This document shows positions 12,144-24,350 of a stretch of DNA of 64,000 nucleotides, in pieces. Under the pieces are notes generated by a model. It saw nothing but the letters and a program-made list of their open reading frames with translations. It did no database searches and had not been told where the DNA came from. The DNA lies in contig CM073593.1 of assembly GCA_037074705.1 (NCBI GenBank), positions 62,785,501-62,849,500 on the forward strand, in the 5' to 3' direction. The DNA comes from Zhengitettix transpicula. Taxonomy: Eukaryota; Arthropoda; Insecta; Orthoptera; Tetrigidae. The position numbers and the translations under genes are program-made. Numbering within the stretch: position 1 is the stretch's first letter; the number at the start of each line of letters is the position of its first letter.

Positions 12144-13804
12144 ATGAAGGTTTTGGCAGTGGTACTCCTCGCAGTAGCTGTGGCTCAGGTATGAAGACTA
12201 AATTTTTTCACGTATATAACATGGGTAAATTTAATTTACATTACTTTAAAATAACATGAGAGACAACAAATAATAAAATTCAAGATTTATTAATTTTTCG
12301 TTAATATTCTTTATCCAAGTACAATTACTGCGTCATATGTCATATATTTATAAAACAATTATCTTATTTTAGGCCGCAGTTGTTCCCCGCTTCATCAGCA
12401 AGATAAGGACTAAGCCCGTTCTCCGTAAGTACTCAAAAACAGAAGTTAATATTTAACAAAACGCTGAGACATTCACCAGATATACAACCCTTGAAATTTA
12501 GTTCATGTTCATTTTAATTTAAAAAGAATCCATCAATTGCGAAAATTTCATTTTAATCAAATATTTCGTGAATAAATATACAAAATGCATTCAAAATTGC
12601 TGGCATCTAAACATACTCACAAACAAATAGAAATAAATTGAAAATTTTATTTGTCATAAGAAATATTATATTATCAATTTAGCAACGGCCCCCGTCCCAT
12701 CCTCACCAAGGATCATCAACGGAAACCAAGCCACACGAGGACAGTTCCCCTACCAGGCTGCCTTGTACATTGACAACACCTACTTCTGCGGTGGATCCCT
12801 CATTTCCACAACCTGGATCCTCACAGCTGGTCACTGCGTTGAAGGGTAAGTAACAAACGCTACTTCATTCACACAAATAATGTTCCACTAATCAAGACTC
12901 TCATGTCATTATAAATATTAACAGTACCTACTTACCAAACTTTTAAAATACGGAAGTACGGTGTTATCAAGTTAGAATTTATTTATATTTGCAGAGGCCA
13001 GGAATGGATCATCTACCTCGGTGCCCAGAATGTCAACGCCGCTGACGAACCTGGACGCGAGGTCATCACCTCTTCTAACGGAATCCTCCACGAAGATTAC
13101 GACTCGTTCTCCCTGGACAATGACGTCGGCGTCGTAGGACTCCCCAACGCAGTCAGCACCTCCGGTAAGATCTCAAATGGTGAATCAAATAACGAAACGA
13201 ATTTTCCATGAATTGAGCAACTGCTGTACAACAATCTCTATTACAGAGTACATCCAGGTTGTGGCCCTGCCAACCAGGTCCCAGGCTGGTGACACCTTCG
13301 AAGGAGCAACCCTGAGGGCCAGCGGCTGGGGTCTCACCTCTGACTGTAAGTTCGCATACGAATATTGTCTGTGAGACTAAGGTCTCAAATCTGAGCTTGC
13401 ACTGTAGCTGAATTATGTTACAGCTGCTAGTTCCATCAGTCCTGAGCTGAACTACGTCGACCTGACCGTGATCAGCAACGCCGATTGCGAGAATGTCTAC
13501 GGATCTCTCCTGCCTTCAGTCGTCTGCACTGACGGATCTGGTGTCAACATCTGCAGCGTAAGTACTTCATCCGCAGATCGCAACGATGTGATGCCGAGCA
13601 TTGTAATAAATGTGATTTATTTGGTTGCTGTAGGGTGACAGTGGCGGCCCCCTGGTCCAGATCAACGGAAACACCGTCACTGAGATCGGTGTGGTGAGCT
13701 TCGGCGCCAGCGCTGGTTGCGAGCAAGGATATCCTTCTGGATTCTCCCGTACCACTGCCTACCTCGACTGGATCTCATCCAAAACTGGCATCCAGATTAA
13801 TTAA
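12144..13804 (+). CDS. Protease gene 2: brachyurin/chymotrypsin-like S1A serine protease
   Basis: Exons: 12144-12188, 12373-12424, 12683-12845, 12995-13164, 13247-13345, 13424-13557 and 13634-13804; the product has 277 residues. It has the same signal peptide, pro-region (Arg42), triad (His83, Asp130, Ser224), cysteines and Asn at position 189 as gene 1. The mature protein differs from those of genes 1 and 3 at two positions I can see: Asn for Asp at residue 101, and Ser for Thr just after the exon 5/6 junction. Exons 1-2, introns 1-2, the promoter and the 3' flank match gene 3. Intron 3 carries a 26-base deletion relative to genes 1 and 3. It is most likely a secreted, catalytically active digestive endopeptidase. 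The start was chosen because it gives the signal peptide and lies just below the TATA box. Confidence 0.93.
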
Positions 13805-16800
13805 ATGGGCTACCAATGTAACATAATTTGTGTGCAAAATATATTTTTGGACCATTTGTGAAAATTATATTATTTTTTTTAATCCCATCATATATTCACG
13901 ATAAATAATTTCATTGATGTCATATCACGTAACTAACGCTTACTAAACGGCAACCTCAATTGACAACAAATAATCTAATACTGTTTATTCCTAACTGCAG
14001 AAAATCGTTTGCAATGATATTTTAGAGTGTCTGACAGATTGTATTATTTGAATTTCAGATTTACTTATGATATTTACTTTTAAGTTTACATCAAAATATA
14101 GTTTAACTCAAATCTAGATATTACAGTAGCAAATTTAATCCTGAAATTAGAGCAATTTCGTAATTCTTCACTTCTCGACTAATCCAAATAACAAACAATC
14201 AAGTTATGAAACTACTGATTGGTTGTCCTCCAGAAATAGCCGAGTAAATTTGTTATTTGCAGTATAATTTTGTTAAAATAAAATTTCCCCAACTGTGGCG
14301 TTTGTCTGTCTGACTTGAATGTGCACAGTTTTAAAAAAAATGTTTTTATCCTCAGCTTCAGGACGTTTAAGATTTGACTTTCTGTGATTATTTTCCCTAG
14401 AGAGTTTACGCAAAATTTGTCTTTAGTATCAATAACCAAACCAGGTACAAATTAATTTATTAAAAATCATTTCAGTACAAATAACGGAAAAACTCCATGA
14501 TTGAAAAATAAAATCATGTCGATGAACAGCAGACATCCAGTAAATGAATGGGCCTAATAAAGAAGAAATTAATTTTAAACGCATTTAAATTAAATAAATA
14601 TTTATCTACATTGTAGGTATATGGGTACAAAAAGAAAACAAAAAATAGCATAAATACTTGTCTTTTAAAAAACAAAGTCATTCTAAATTGTCCTAGAATT
14701 AAGATTGAGTACATTTTGAATAACATTCCAGTCTTTTAAAATTCTTAACGATTAATAAAATAATAATTAAAAATTGATCAAGTAAACTAGTACCAATCTT
14801 GGAAATTGTTCTTTGGTGTTGGTGGGTCAGTTTACCTTCCAACAAAAAAGACTTAGCACTTAACCCATTTTTCTTTAAAAATTATAGTCCTTTCCAATAT
14901 TTTATCGATTCACAATTCGTTTTTTTTTCTCGTTTAACAGTCATTTTTGGTGCAATTGAATTTTTTTGTAATTTTTTATTTTTATATTTATTTATTCTTT
15001 TTTCTTTCATTATTTTTTTGTTAACCCATCTTTGTGGCTCACTTTCTTATTATTGCAGTCTTTCAGACATCTTTTTTTAATTTTATCTTTCTTTCCTGAG
15101 CTTCTCGCCATTCAGGCGACTTTATGCAGTATGTAATTCTCGGTTTTTCCTTTTTATTATTTATCACTTCTTTATCTCTGAGGTTTTCCAGCGATGATTA
15201 ATATTTTTCCTTTGTTTTAGTCTGAAAGTTTCTTCATTCCAGCTTGTCGATCGTTTACTTGCATTTCCGAATCCTGAATTCGAAAATGGTGAAACAGAAT
15301 TTGTCCCTTGTTCACCTCAGTTATAAGCTACACTCTTATTTGTTTGATCAACTTCTAAATTTATATCATGTTCACATTCTATTGATGTTTTTAAGTTTTC
15401 ACAGGTGCTATCGATTAAATTTAATGCATAGATTTAAAAAAAATATATAAAAATCAAGCAAGAAAGTAGTTCGTTAAATAGTATAGGACTACCTATAGTG
15501 AATGTAATTATAAAGTTTCAAATAGTTAAGAAACAAATGAAAAATAATTAATTCACATTTTTTATTACGTTTTTTAGCATTTTTTACTAATAAACCATTT
15601 TACTATCAGAAAATACATAAAAGAGTACTATAAACTTCATGAAAGTACTCTCAAAATGACATCAAAGATCACATGAAACAGCACACTCTTGAGACTAGTC
15701 TGACAACCTTCTGTTGGTTTGACAACTGATTCCTCTAGGATGGGCCAGTCAGGAAGCGATGATTGGATGCTATCCGTACGAAATGAGCCCATTTAATTCT
15801 CAAAAAACTTCGGATTCGCTCAACTGTGCTTAATATTCCTGCTCGTGTGAGAAATTTTCATTCACTGGAGAGTTACCCTTGTATTTCTAATTATGAAATA
15901 TATTACGCAAACCTATTTGAGGAATAATTTGTTAAAAATAACAAAGAGACATGATTCCTTGACCTTGTCCATCACAGTTCTTTGTAATATATACAATTAC
16001 GTAAATATAAAAGTTATGGTTAAAATTATTTTTTGGTGAAATACAGTGAAGATCCTTCAATTAAAGTTCCCCGTCCGTTGTTTCACAACTATGACGTCAC
16101 GCCTCTCAAATACCTACGCGCCTAAGGCCCCTTAATACGAGCCGGACCGTCCGCCTTTTAATCTAATGCTTCTAACGCAAACATATATATTTGGGAAGCT
16201 GAAAAACACTTCATGTCGCAAATGAGTGAATGAAAAAAAATTACATACAATAGAGTTCTTAAACAATTTCAACTTGAATGTATTGTAGTACCTTCATGAT
16301 ATCAGTTGAAGGTCACAAAAAAATCGCGAAAACAGTAAACAAGAATACACTGTATCGTTTGAATCTAAGTTCGCTGTAAAAAGCAGGAATTAAAATAAAA
16401 GTGATTGGCAATTTTAAAACCTGCTGTAATCAGTTTCTTTGTAACTCCGTTGAAATTGAAAAGAAATACCTTCATTTTTTTAAGGATGTGTTTAATATCT
16501 TGTCATTTAAGCAATGAAAAGTATATTTTGTTTTCCGTACGTGATATAAATTTTTGTTCCATCTTTTACGATTATTAATTTAATTTAAATCTTTAAACTT
16601 CTCAAAAAATTAATTGAATCACCAAATTTGGACTTATTATTTTGAGTTTACTTAGGAAATCTTACTCGTTTATCGCAGATAAAATAATCTTAAGAAAATA
16701 AAACATTTATGTACCCCAATGCAATCACGCTTGAATAATTTAAGAGTTATTAATGTTACCTTAAAGGTATTCTATCTGAAAACATTTCAACGGATTACGA

Positions 16801-18489
16801 CCGACACGTGCTTGCTTAATCCTCGAGTAAGGCAGGACAGTTCTTTAAGATTAAAAATGGGTGACGGCTAGGCCTTATGTAAGAGGGGCTCTATACGCGC
16901 CGAACGCTATCAGCTACTTTAACGAGATATGTGGGATCAGAAACCAAGGTTTCAAAACACACAAACTTCAATACAATTCCCAAAAAAGACATATTTATCA
17001 TGACAACTTTAACTAATGAACTTTGGATATTTGAAACACAATTTTTCATGGCGCCATAAGTTTGACTGAAATTTTTTTCATAACTTTTAACCACAAAAAT
17101 ATTAGTTTCTCAGATTTTAAATTTATTATTAAATTCATGAGATATCGGTAGGGTCGAGATTTGTTGAATCCAAAACAGATTTTTCGATGTAACACTGCAT
17201 ATTAACAAAATATATTAACGTATTTAACAAAAAAAAATGCTATTCTGAATTTGACAGCTTAAAGTTTTTGTCGGATTGATCTCGAAATTAGTTGTTGGTG
17301 ATCCATCTTAGACTGACGCGCACGTGATTCGAATTTATCTTCACTTGACCCCACTTAGATTACTGGATATTTTTGCTGCCTAAAGAACAACAAAGTTGAA
17401 CTGGTTCCTTATTTGGGAAATGGCGAGTAAAGTGGAATAATTTCCTCAGTGATAATTTTTGGCGGAGCCGGCTGCAATACTCTTGTTTTGCGTAGTTGTA
17501 ACGGCCTCGGAATGCAACCTATGACAGGGAAATTATTTTTATAATTTTCACTAAATAATTGAACTATTAATATGTTTTCTGAACAATCGAGGTTTACTGG
17601 TGAAATGGCTGCACGTTGCCAAACGTACTTTTCCATTCGCCACCCCAACACAGACTGATTTCTTCATCCTCCTCTACCGCTGCTTCTCGAAACCTGAGTA
17701 ATTTGGTAATAAATAAATTCCAACATTTCGCGGCTCGGTTTCACTGAAAATTTAATCGCGGCGATCAATCAACAATGCTATCTTGCCGCTGATCCGAATG
17801 TTTCCAAACAATTATTTTAAAAATGCAAACAACACAAAAAATAGGTAATTATTCAGATTAATCATATCAGTATTGCCGGTTCATTGGATATTATCATCAT
17901 AGTCGGTATTCAACTGAAAATCTATATTTGCTGTTAACATTGTTGTAAATAAATCTATCCCACTAAAAAAATGACAAAATTAAATTATTAAATTCCACCC
18001 TCCTCTTAAACCAAAATTTTTAGCAACTTAACAGCTCAAATACTAAACAACAAAAATAAAAAACTAATTGCTGTCAGATTTATGTAGTATTATAAGTATA
18101 TAACGCATATTGTATCCTACGGCAAATGTGATAATAATTTTATGTGTCCCCTTTTTTAAAATTAGAATCATTCAATGATTCAACACCGACTGAACGTGAC
18201 ATGTAAACTATAAAGGAGCATGATGGATTTATTTACAAAAAAATTATTTCAATATTCAATTACTATAATTGGCATCGCCGGCTAAAAGGAATTCGAAGAA
18301 TATTTCAGCAACATCGCAGAATTCTGTTAGCAAATAGACTTTTATCTGTCTCATAAAAGTGGAATTCCCAACTCGTAAATAGGATTTCCATATATCTGAA
18401 TTTAACTATAGACAATGCATATCATAATCTCATCACTTTCAGTTTCGGATAAGAACTGATAACTCGGTCTGGACTTTCCAAAAAAGTTG
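13805..18489. other. Intergenic region between genes 2 and 3
   Basis: About 4.7 kb with no supported gene. Short open frames at 14212-15450 run through T-rich or A-rich tracts and encode low-complexity hydrophobic strings, so I regard them as chance. A few GC-richer islands (around 15700-15860, 16070-16160 and 16860-16920) look like old repeat debris that I cannot name. The last ~140 bases duplicate the promoter region of gene 2. Confidence 0.55.
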
Positions 18490-18497
18490 TATATAAA
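18490..18497 (+). promoter_or_regulatory. TATA box of protease gene 3
   Basis: TATATAAA, 41 bases before the start codon and embedded in sequence nearly identical to the gene 2 promoter. Confidence 0.75.
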
Positions 18498-18530
18498 CTA
18501 CTTTCGCCCATGGAGTCTTCAGTAGCCAAC

Positions 18531-20214
18531 ATGAAGGTTTTGGCAGTGGTACTCCTCGCAGTAGCTGTGGCTCAGGTATGGAGACTAAACCTTTTCACAT
18601 ATATAGCATGGGAAAATTTAATTTACATTACTTTAAAATAACATGAGAGACAACAAATAATAAAATTCAAGTTTAATTAATTTTTCGTTAATATTCTTTA
18701 CCCAAGTACAATTACTGCATCATATGTCATATATTTATAAAACAATTCTCTTATTTTAGGCCGCAGTTGTTCCCCGCTTCATCAGCAAGATAAGGACTAA
18801 GCCCGTTCTCCGTAAGTACTCAGAAACAGAAGTTAATATTTAACAAAACGCTGAGACATTCACCAGATATACACACTTGAAATTTAGTTCATGTTTATTT
18901 TTATTTAAAAAGAATCCATCAATTGCGAAAATTTCATTTTAATCAAATATTTCGCGAATAAATATACAAAATGGATTCAAAATTGCTTGCATCTAAACAT
19001 ACTCACAAACAAATAGGAATAAATTGAAAATTTTATTTGTCATAAGAAATATTATATTATCAATTTAGCAACGGCCCCCGTCCCATCCTCACCAAGGATC
19101 ATCAACGGAAACCAAGCCACACGAGGACAGTTCCCCTACCAGGCTGCCTTGTACATTGACAACACCTACTTCTGCGGTGGATCCCTCATTTCCACAACCT
19201 GGATCCTCACAGCTGGTCACTGCGTTGAAGGGTAAGTAACAAACGCTACTTCATGCACACAAATAATGTTCCACTAATCAAGACTCTGATATCACCATAA
19301 ATATTAACAGTACCTACTTACCAAACTTTTAAAATACGTTCTCATAATTGTGACTTCAACGGAAGTACGGTGTTATCAGGTCATAATTTATTTATATTTG
19401 CAGAGGCCAGGAATGGATCATCTACCTCGGTGCCCAGAATGTCGACGCCGCTGACGAACCTGGACGCGAGGTCATCACCTCTTCTAACGGAATCCTCCAC
19501 GAAGATTACGACTCGTTCTCCCTGGACAACGACGTCGGCGTCGTAGGACTCCCCAATGCAGTCAGCACCTCCGGTAAGATCTCAAACGGTGCATCAAAAA
19601 ATGAAACGTATTCTCCATCAATTGAGCAACTACTGTACAACAATCTCTATTACAGAGTACATCCAAGTTGTGGCCCTGCCAACCAGGTCCCAGGCTGGTG
19701 ACACCTTCGAAGGAGCAACCCTGAGGGCCAGCGGCTGGGGTCTCACCTCTGACTGTAAGTTCGCATACGAATATTGTCTGCGAGACTAAGGTCTCAAATA
19801 TGAGCTTGCACTGTAGCTGAATTACGTTACAGCTGCTACTTCCATCAGTCCTGAGCTGAACTACGTCGACCTGACCGTGATCAGCAACGCCGATTGCGAG
19901 AATGTCTACGGATCTCTCCTGCCTTCAGTCGTCTGCACTGACGGATCTGGTGTCAACATCTGCAGCGTAAGTACTTCATCCGCAAATCGCAACGATGTGA
20001 TGCCGAGCATTGTAATAAATGTGATTTATTTGGTTGCTTGTAGGGTGACAGTGGCGGTCCCCTGGTCCAGATCAACGGAAACACCGTCACTGAGATTGGT
20101 GTGGTGAGCTTCGGCGCCAGCGCTGGCTGCGAGCAAGGATATCCTTCTGGATTCTCCCGTACCACTGCCTACCTCGACTGGATCTCATCCAAAACTGGCA
20201 TCCAGATTAATTAA
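18531..20214 (+). CDS. Protease gene 3: brachyurin/chymotrypsin-like S1A serine protease
   Basis: Exons: 18531-18575, 18760-18811, 19069-19231, 19404-19573, 19656-19754, 19833-19966 and 20044-20214; 277 residues. The domain order and catalytic residues are as in genes 1 and 2 (His83, Asp130, Ser224). The signal peptide and pro-region match gene 2. The mature enzyme appears identical to that of gene 1, including Asp101 and the Thr after the exon 5/6 junction. Introns 3 and 5 match gene 1, but introns 1-2, the last codons and the 3' flank match gene 2, so the gene is a mosaic. Intron 6 ends GGTTGCTTGTAG, one base longer than in the other two. It is probably a secreted digestive endopeptidase with the same activity as gene 1. 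Confidence 0.93.
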
Positions 20215-21247
20215 ATGGGCTACCAATGTAACATAATTTGTGTGCAAAAATATATTTTTGGACTATTTGTGGAAATTATATTATTTTAATCCCACTATAA
20301 GCAAATACAATATATTTTAAGTCCATCGGTTTTTCACGACAAATGTCATATATACTAAATAACCCTTACAAAACCACAACCACAATTGACAGCGTAATAA
20401 ACAACAGATTTTATTTAAGTCTTGTATTGTAAGGTTTGTGCTTGTGTATTGATTTGCAGATGAGACAATGGATATTAAATCTAGTAGGTGTAATCATCAA
20501 GAGATAAAGATGATCATTTGTCTTTGTTGTTTTATATATTCAATCGTTGCCTTAATTCTACATTACTCATAGATAATTACATTTTTTCACTAATATTTTA
20601 CTTCTTACTTTGGGAAATCGAGGATAATTTTATATTTAAATTTTGAAATACTGGCTTTAATCTTTTTCACTTACCTTCATACATGTCAGAACAACACAAT
20701 ACTGTCAGAAAGTAAGAGCTAAGATTGTGCTTTCATAGATACTAATTGCTCAGCTCAATATCTGATAATAATCCACGTTCGATGTTAAATGAAAACATAT
20801 TCTGCTTAATTAGCGAGGACTGTAAAAACATGGTATTCATTGTTCAGAAATTACTACACCAGATGTTTATTCTAAATTCTTCCGTTATGTTTTGTATGGG
20901 TTTCATACGATAACGCTGCTTATTTGATACCAAAATTTTATACAACTTTAATATTTATATATTGATATGAAATACTAAACCATTTATGTCTTCAATAGCT
21001 TTTTATTTAATTATTAATCATGATCTTAAATATAATCTATATTTTTCTAATGGTTGTGAGCTTTATTTTTTTCTCTTTTATTGCTGAACTAATACAAAAT
21101 CCAAACCGGGCTAATTATTAATGTCATAAAATGTTTTCATATTTCAGCATTGTCAATGATGGTATAAAAAAATATAGTGATCCGTTGTAAGTACTTAATT
21201 CAGTTTCTCAATACTACTTTACCATAATAGTTACTGATTATTTTTTT

Positions 21248-21630
21248 AGGGTAAAAGGCTACATGTGGGTAATCCACACGGTGGCAACTCCCCTTTAATA
21301 GCATAGGAAGGGATTTGAAAGGGGGGATGCGGAAGGGTAGAGGAAAATATCTTAGGGTTAACTAGGGCCCCCGGACTATGGTTTAAGGATACTACCCGGT
21401 AATTCGCCTAAAAGTGATTCGGGGAAAACCCTAGAAAAACATGCATCACGTAGGTCGCGCATTTGGTACTTGTCCCACGCTCTTCCGATGGAGGGACAGA
21501 GGTTTGCTGTCGGGTTGCATCTTTCCCCTCGCTGTGCCTTGACCGGTTCATGAGGCAGCTGGCCGACTATTCCACTAGGAATAGAGGACAACTCTTACCG
21601 TATGCCCACGGTCTGCGACCCCGGAACATA
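21248..21630 (-). mobile_element. Retroposon family R, copy 3
   Basis: The T-run at 21241-21247 is the complement of a poly(A) tail, and the element follows from GGGTAAAAGGCTACATG to GACCCCGGAACATA. Relative to the full copy at 7073-7646 it is 5'-truncated by about 190 bases. Its internal 71-codon minus-strand frame corresponds to the 60-codon frame of the full copy. A possible short target duplication (TACTGA) is too short to be sure. Confidence 0.8.
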
Positions 21631-22055
21631 CTGAAACTTTATTATACTTAACACTGAATCAATACGTGAACTTTGCTTTGAGATATAGCATATGAGATGA
21701 CATCGCCTAATATCACTGAGTTTAGTTCAAATTCAGTTAAAGTTTAGCCTTCTCCATATTCTCGGTTTTCTGAACAGTTATAATACATTTAATTACCTTC
21801 TAATAAATTATAGTAAACTTGATCGTACATTTAATAAAAACACTTCAACTTCTATGGAGCCAACTTAAAATCTTCTTAAAGGCGACATTTCCTGTAAAGA
21901 ATAAATGTTTTTTCTCCTAACAAAATATTTCAGAAGAATAATTAACTTTCATAATACCTGATATTGTACTTATTAATTATAGATGTAGAAATGTTATTTA
22001 GCAGATATAATATAAAAACTGAAAAATTACGACTGTTTTGAAAATAAATAATTAG

Positions 22056-22098
22056 AAAAATAGCCAAATAGAGACAAAAGAAGTGATGATATAAATAT
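22056..22098 (+). repeat. Single arm of the foldback family found at 58307-58593
   Basis: AAAAATAGCCAAATAGAGAC, followed by AAAAGAAGTGATGATATAAAT, matches the outer ~43 bases of the inverted repeat at 58307-58593. The second arm is not visible nearby, so this is probably a relic of the same nonautonomous element. Confidence 0.5.
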
Positions 22099-24297
22099 AA
22101 TATCAAGAATTGAAATTTCTACTGTTTGAAATTTGAATGCAAATACTTGATTAAATTTAATAAATACTTTAAATTCAATTGGTAGCCAATTGGAAATCAT
22201 TCAGCGTTTTTCAAGGGATGTATGTATACTTCGTATTACTATCATTTAAATAATGAACTAAAAAATTATCTGTTTACGTGCAAAAAATTTTTGTTTCTGA
22301 AATTATAATATAACAAAACAAATTATTTGTAGGGTAATTGATTTACTAACATCATAAAATAACTTGTCCTACCGTCATTTACTGTAGAGCATCCTGATTA
22401 ATATCTGAAATTTTTCATGATGTAAGATTATAATCAGGTTCAAATTAATTTATCTGTATGAAAACATGTTAACAGTTCTTGAAATATTAAGATCGTTTCT
22501 TTATCTAATAATTGTTTCATCTGATTTTTGGAGAATCATTCTTATCAATCGTCTGATTAAATCTAAGCATCCAAAGTGCTCACAACATGGTTGACATATT
22601 ACTAATCTTTTTGTAGTACGTGATATGTTCGCATGTATCGGGAAGAAAAAACAATTTTAAGTAAGCATTTACCAGGGTCTTAAATGTATTAGAATTAGAT
22701 GTCTCCTCAATTCAAGTCCTAGAATTTTTTAATATTTCTCCTATGAAAACTTTATCATTAATATCATCAAATGTTTTCAATCTTAACCTACATTTCCTTG
22801 AACTAACAGTCTTCATAACTTTATTTTTTTCTCCCTGACCCTTTGCCTTGAAAATGTCCCTCAACAAGACTGCCATATATACAGTCTCAGAATTTTCTTT
22901 TGGAGTTGCACGTTGTCAGAGTGCCGATTCTCGTTCAGTCCCAACCTCGGTTTTCTTGACCATGGTAAACGTGAACATTAATGCTCGTGCCGCGATTAGA
23001 GACCGGGAACTAAATCACCCGGGACAATGACCTCTACACCAGAAAAGGTCATAAAGAACAAATATTATATGATGTAAATATTCTTCGTAAATTAAGCACG
23101 ATGGTTATAGTGATGTAGAACGATAAGGTTCTGAATGCTACGAGAAAAGTGTTTGCGTTAAAATAGTCACGAGTTGTGAATCTGTGTACATTGCGAAAAT
23201 AAACGACAACAGATCCAGAAGTGAAATTTGTTCCACCTGGCATCACTTCAAATTTCGAAATGTATTGTAACTTAAAGTCAATAATTACGAAATTTATGTA
23301 CACTTCTATTACTTATATTGATATGTAGGAAGACGTGTCATTTTTTGCTTATGATGTGTTTTAAATTTCGACGTACCACTTTTTATTGAAATTTTGACTA
23401 TGTTCTATCCTGAAGATTGTTGTATCTCGACCGTAGGTGCGTAGTCTTCTTATTTTCTGGATTTTTTTTGTAAGAAGGCCACGTAAATCCTGGAAACTGA
23501 TACAGACTTAAATTGACTATTCTATAAGAAAATAGATAAATTTTGATAAGTTGAAGATTTTTTCACTGATTATTTTGAGTCATTTTGAAATTTTTGAGAA
23601 AATTCTAAAAATATAATTTATTTAAGTTACAAATTTATATAAAATTATTTATATATATATGTGTGTGATCATTGTTAAAATACATTTAGTGTCTGAATAA
23701 AAAAAAAATATTTGTACTTGTAGGGTATGACAAACCACCGAGATCTCCTACAAAGTTCTAAATTTGAAGATTTGAAAATTAAGAATTCCTTCCTTATATC
23801 AATATAAATAATAGAAGTGTGCATCAATTTTATTAATTTTGTTCATTTAAATTGCTGACTGATTAAAAAAAACATTGGAGTGAATTATAAAAAGTTACAA
23901 TTTATCAATTATCCGTATTTTATTATAAATTTTATATTCTTGAAGAACTATTTATAACTTAAATTTATAAATAATGGTGTACATTTAGAAATTTAAAATA
24001 ACTAAATTGATTATGATCTATGTTTAACATAAAGCATAATTGATTAGGGGAAAATGTTTTTATAATGATGATTAAAACTATTACTACTGCTCATAAAATC
24101 ATTATTATTAGCTAGAATCATTGGGGGAGAATAATCATCAAAATATATTCATATTGGCCCCCAATTTTTCATTGGGTTACCAGTTAACCTTGCGGAGTAG
24201 ATTAAGTCGTTCCTGTTACACTCATTGTTATCTTTGAATTTTCAAATCTTCAACTAAAATCACATTAAAACTATGTAATAGATAAGGCGGTCCCCGA

Positions 24298-24306
24298 ATA
24301 TATATC
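24298..24306 (+). promoter_or_regulatory. Probable TATA element of protease gene 4
   Basis: The ATATATATC stretch lies about 52 bases before the start codon. It is weaker and about 11 bases further away than the TATATAAA of genes 1, 2, 3 and 5. Confidence 0.4.
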
Positions 24307-24350
24307 TTAAATCCATGGCCCACTTCTTATTCGTGGGAACAAATTCTAAA

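Larger units (their letters stand above)
20215..24298. other. Intergenic region between genes 3 and 4
   Basis: The first ~80 bases match the 3' flank of gene 2. The rest is AT-rich with a retroposon at 21248-21630 and one arm of the foldback family at 22056-22098. A 60-codon frame at 22848-23030 sits in a GC-richer patch but shows no domain on either strand. Confidence 0.55.

Noticed and set aside
14799..15450. Hydrophobic open frames as small membrane proteins
   Set aside because: They run through T-rich tracts that give Phe/Leu/Ile strings by composition alone. There is no splice or homology support.
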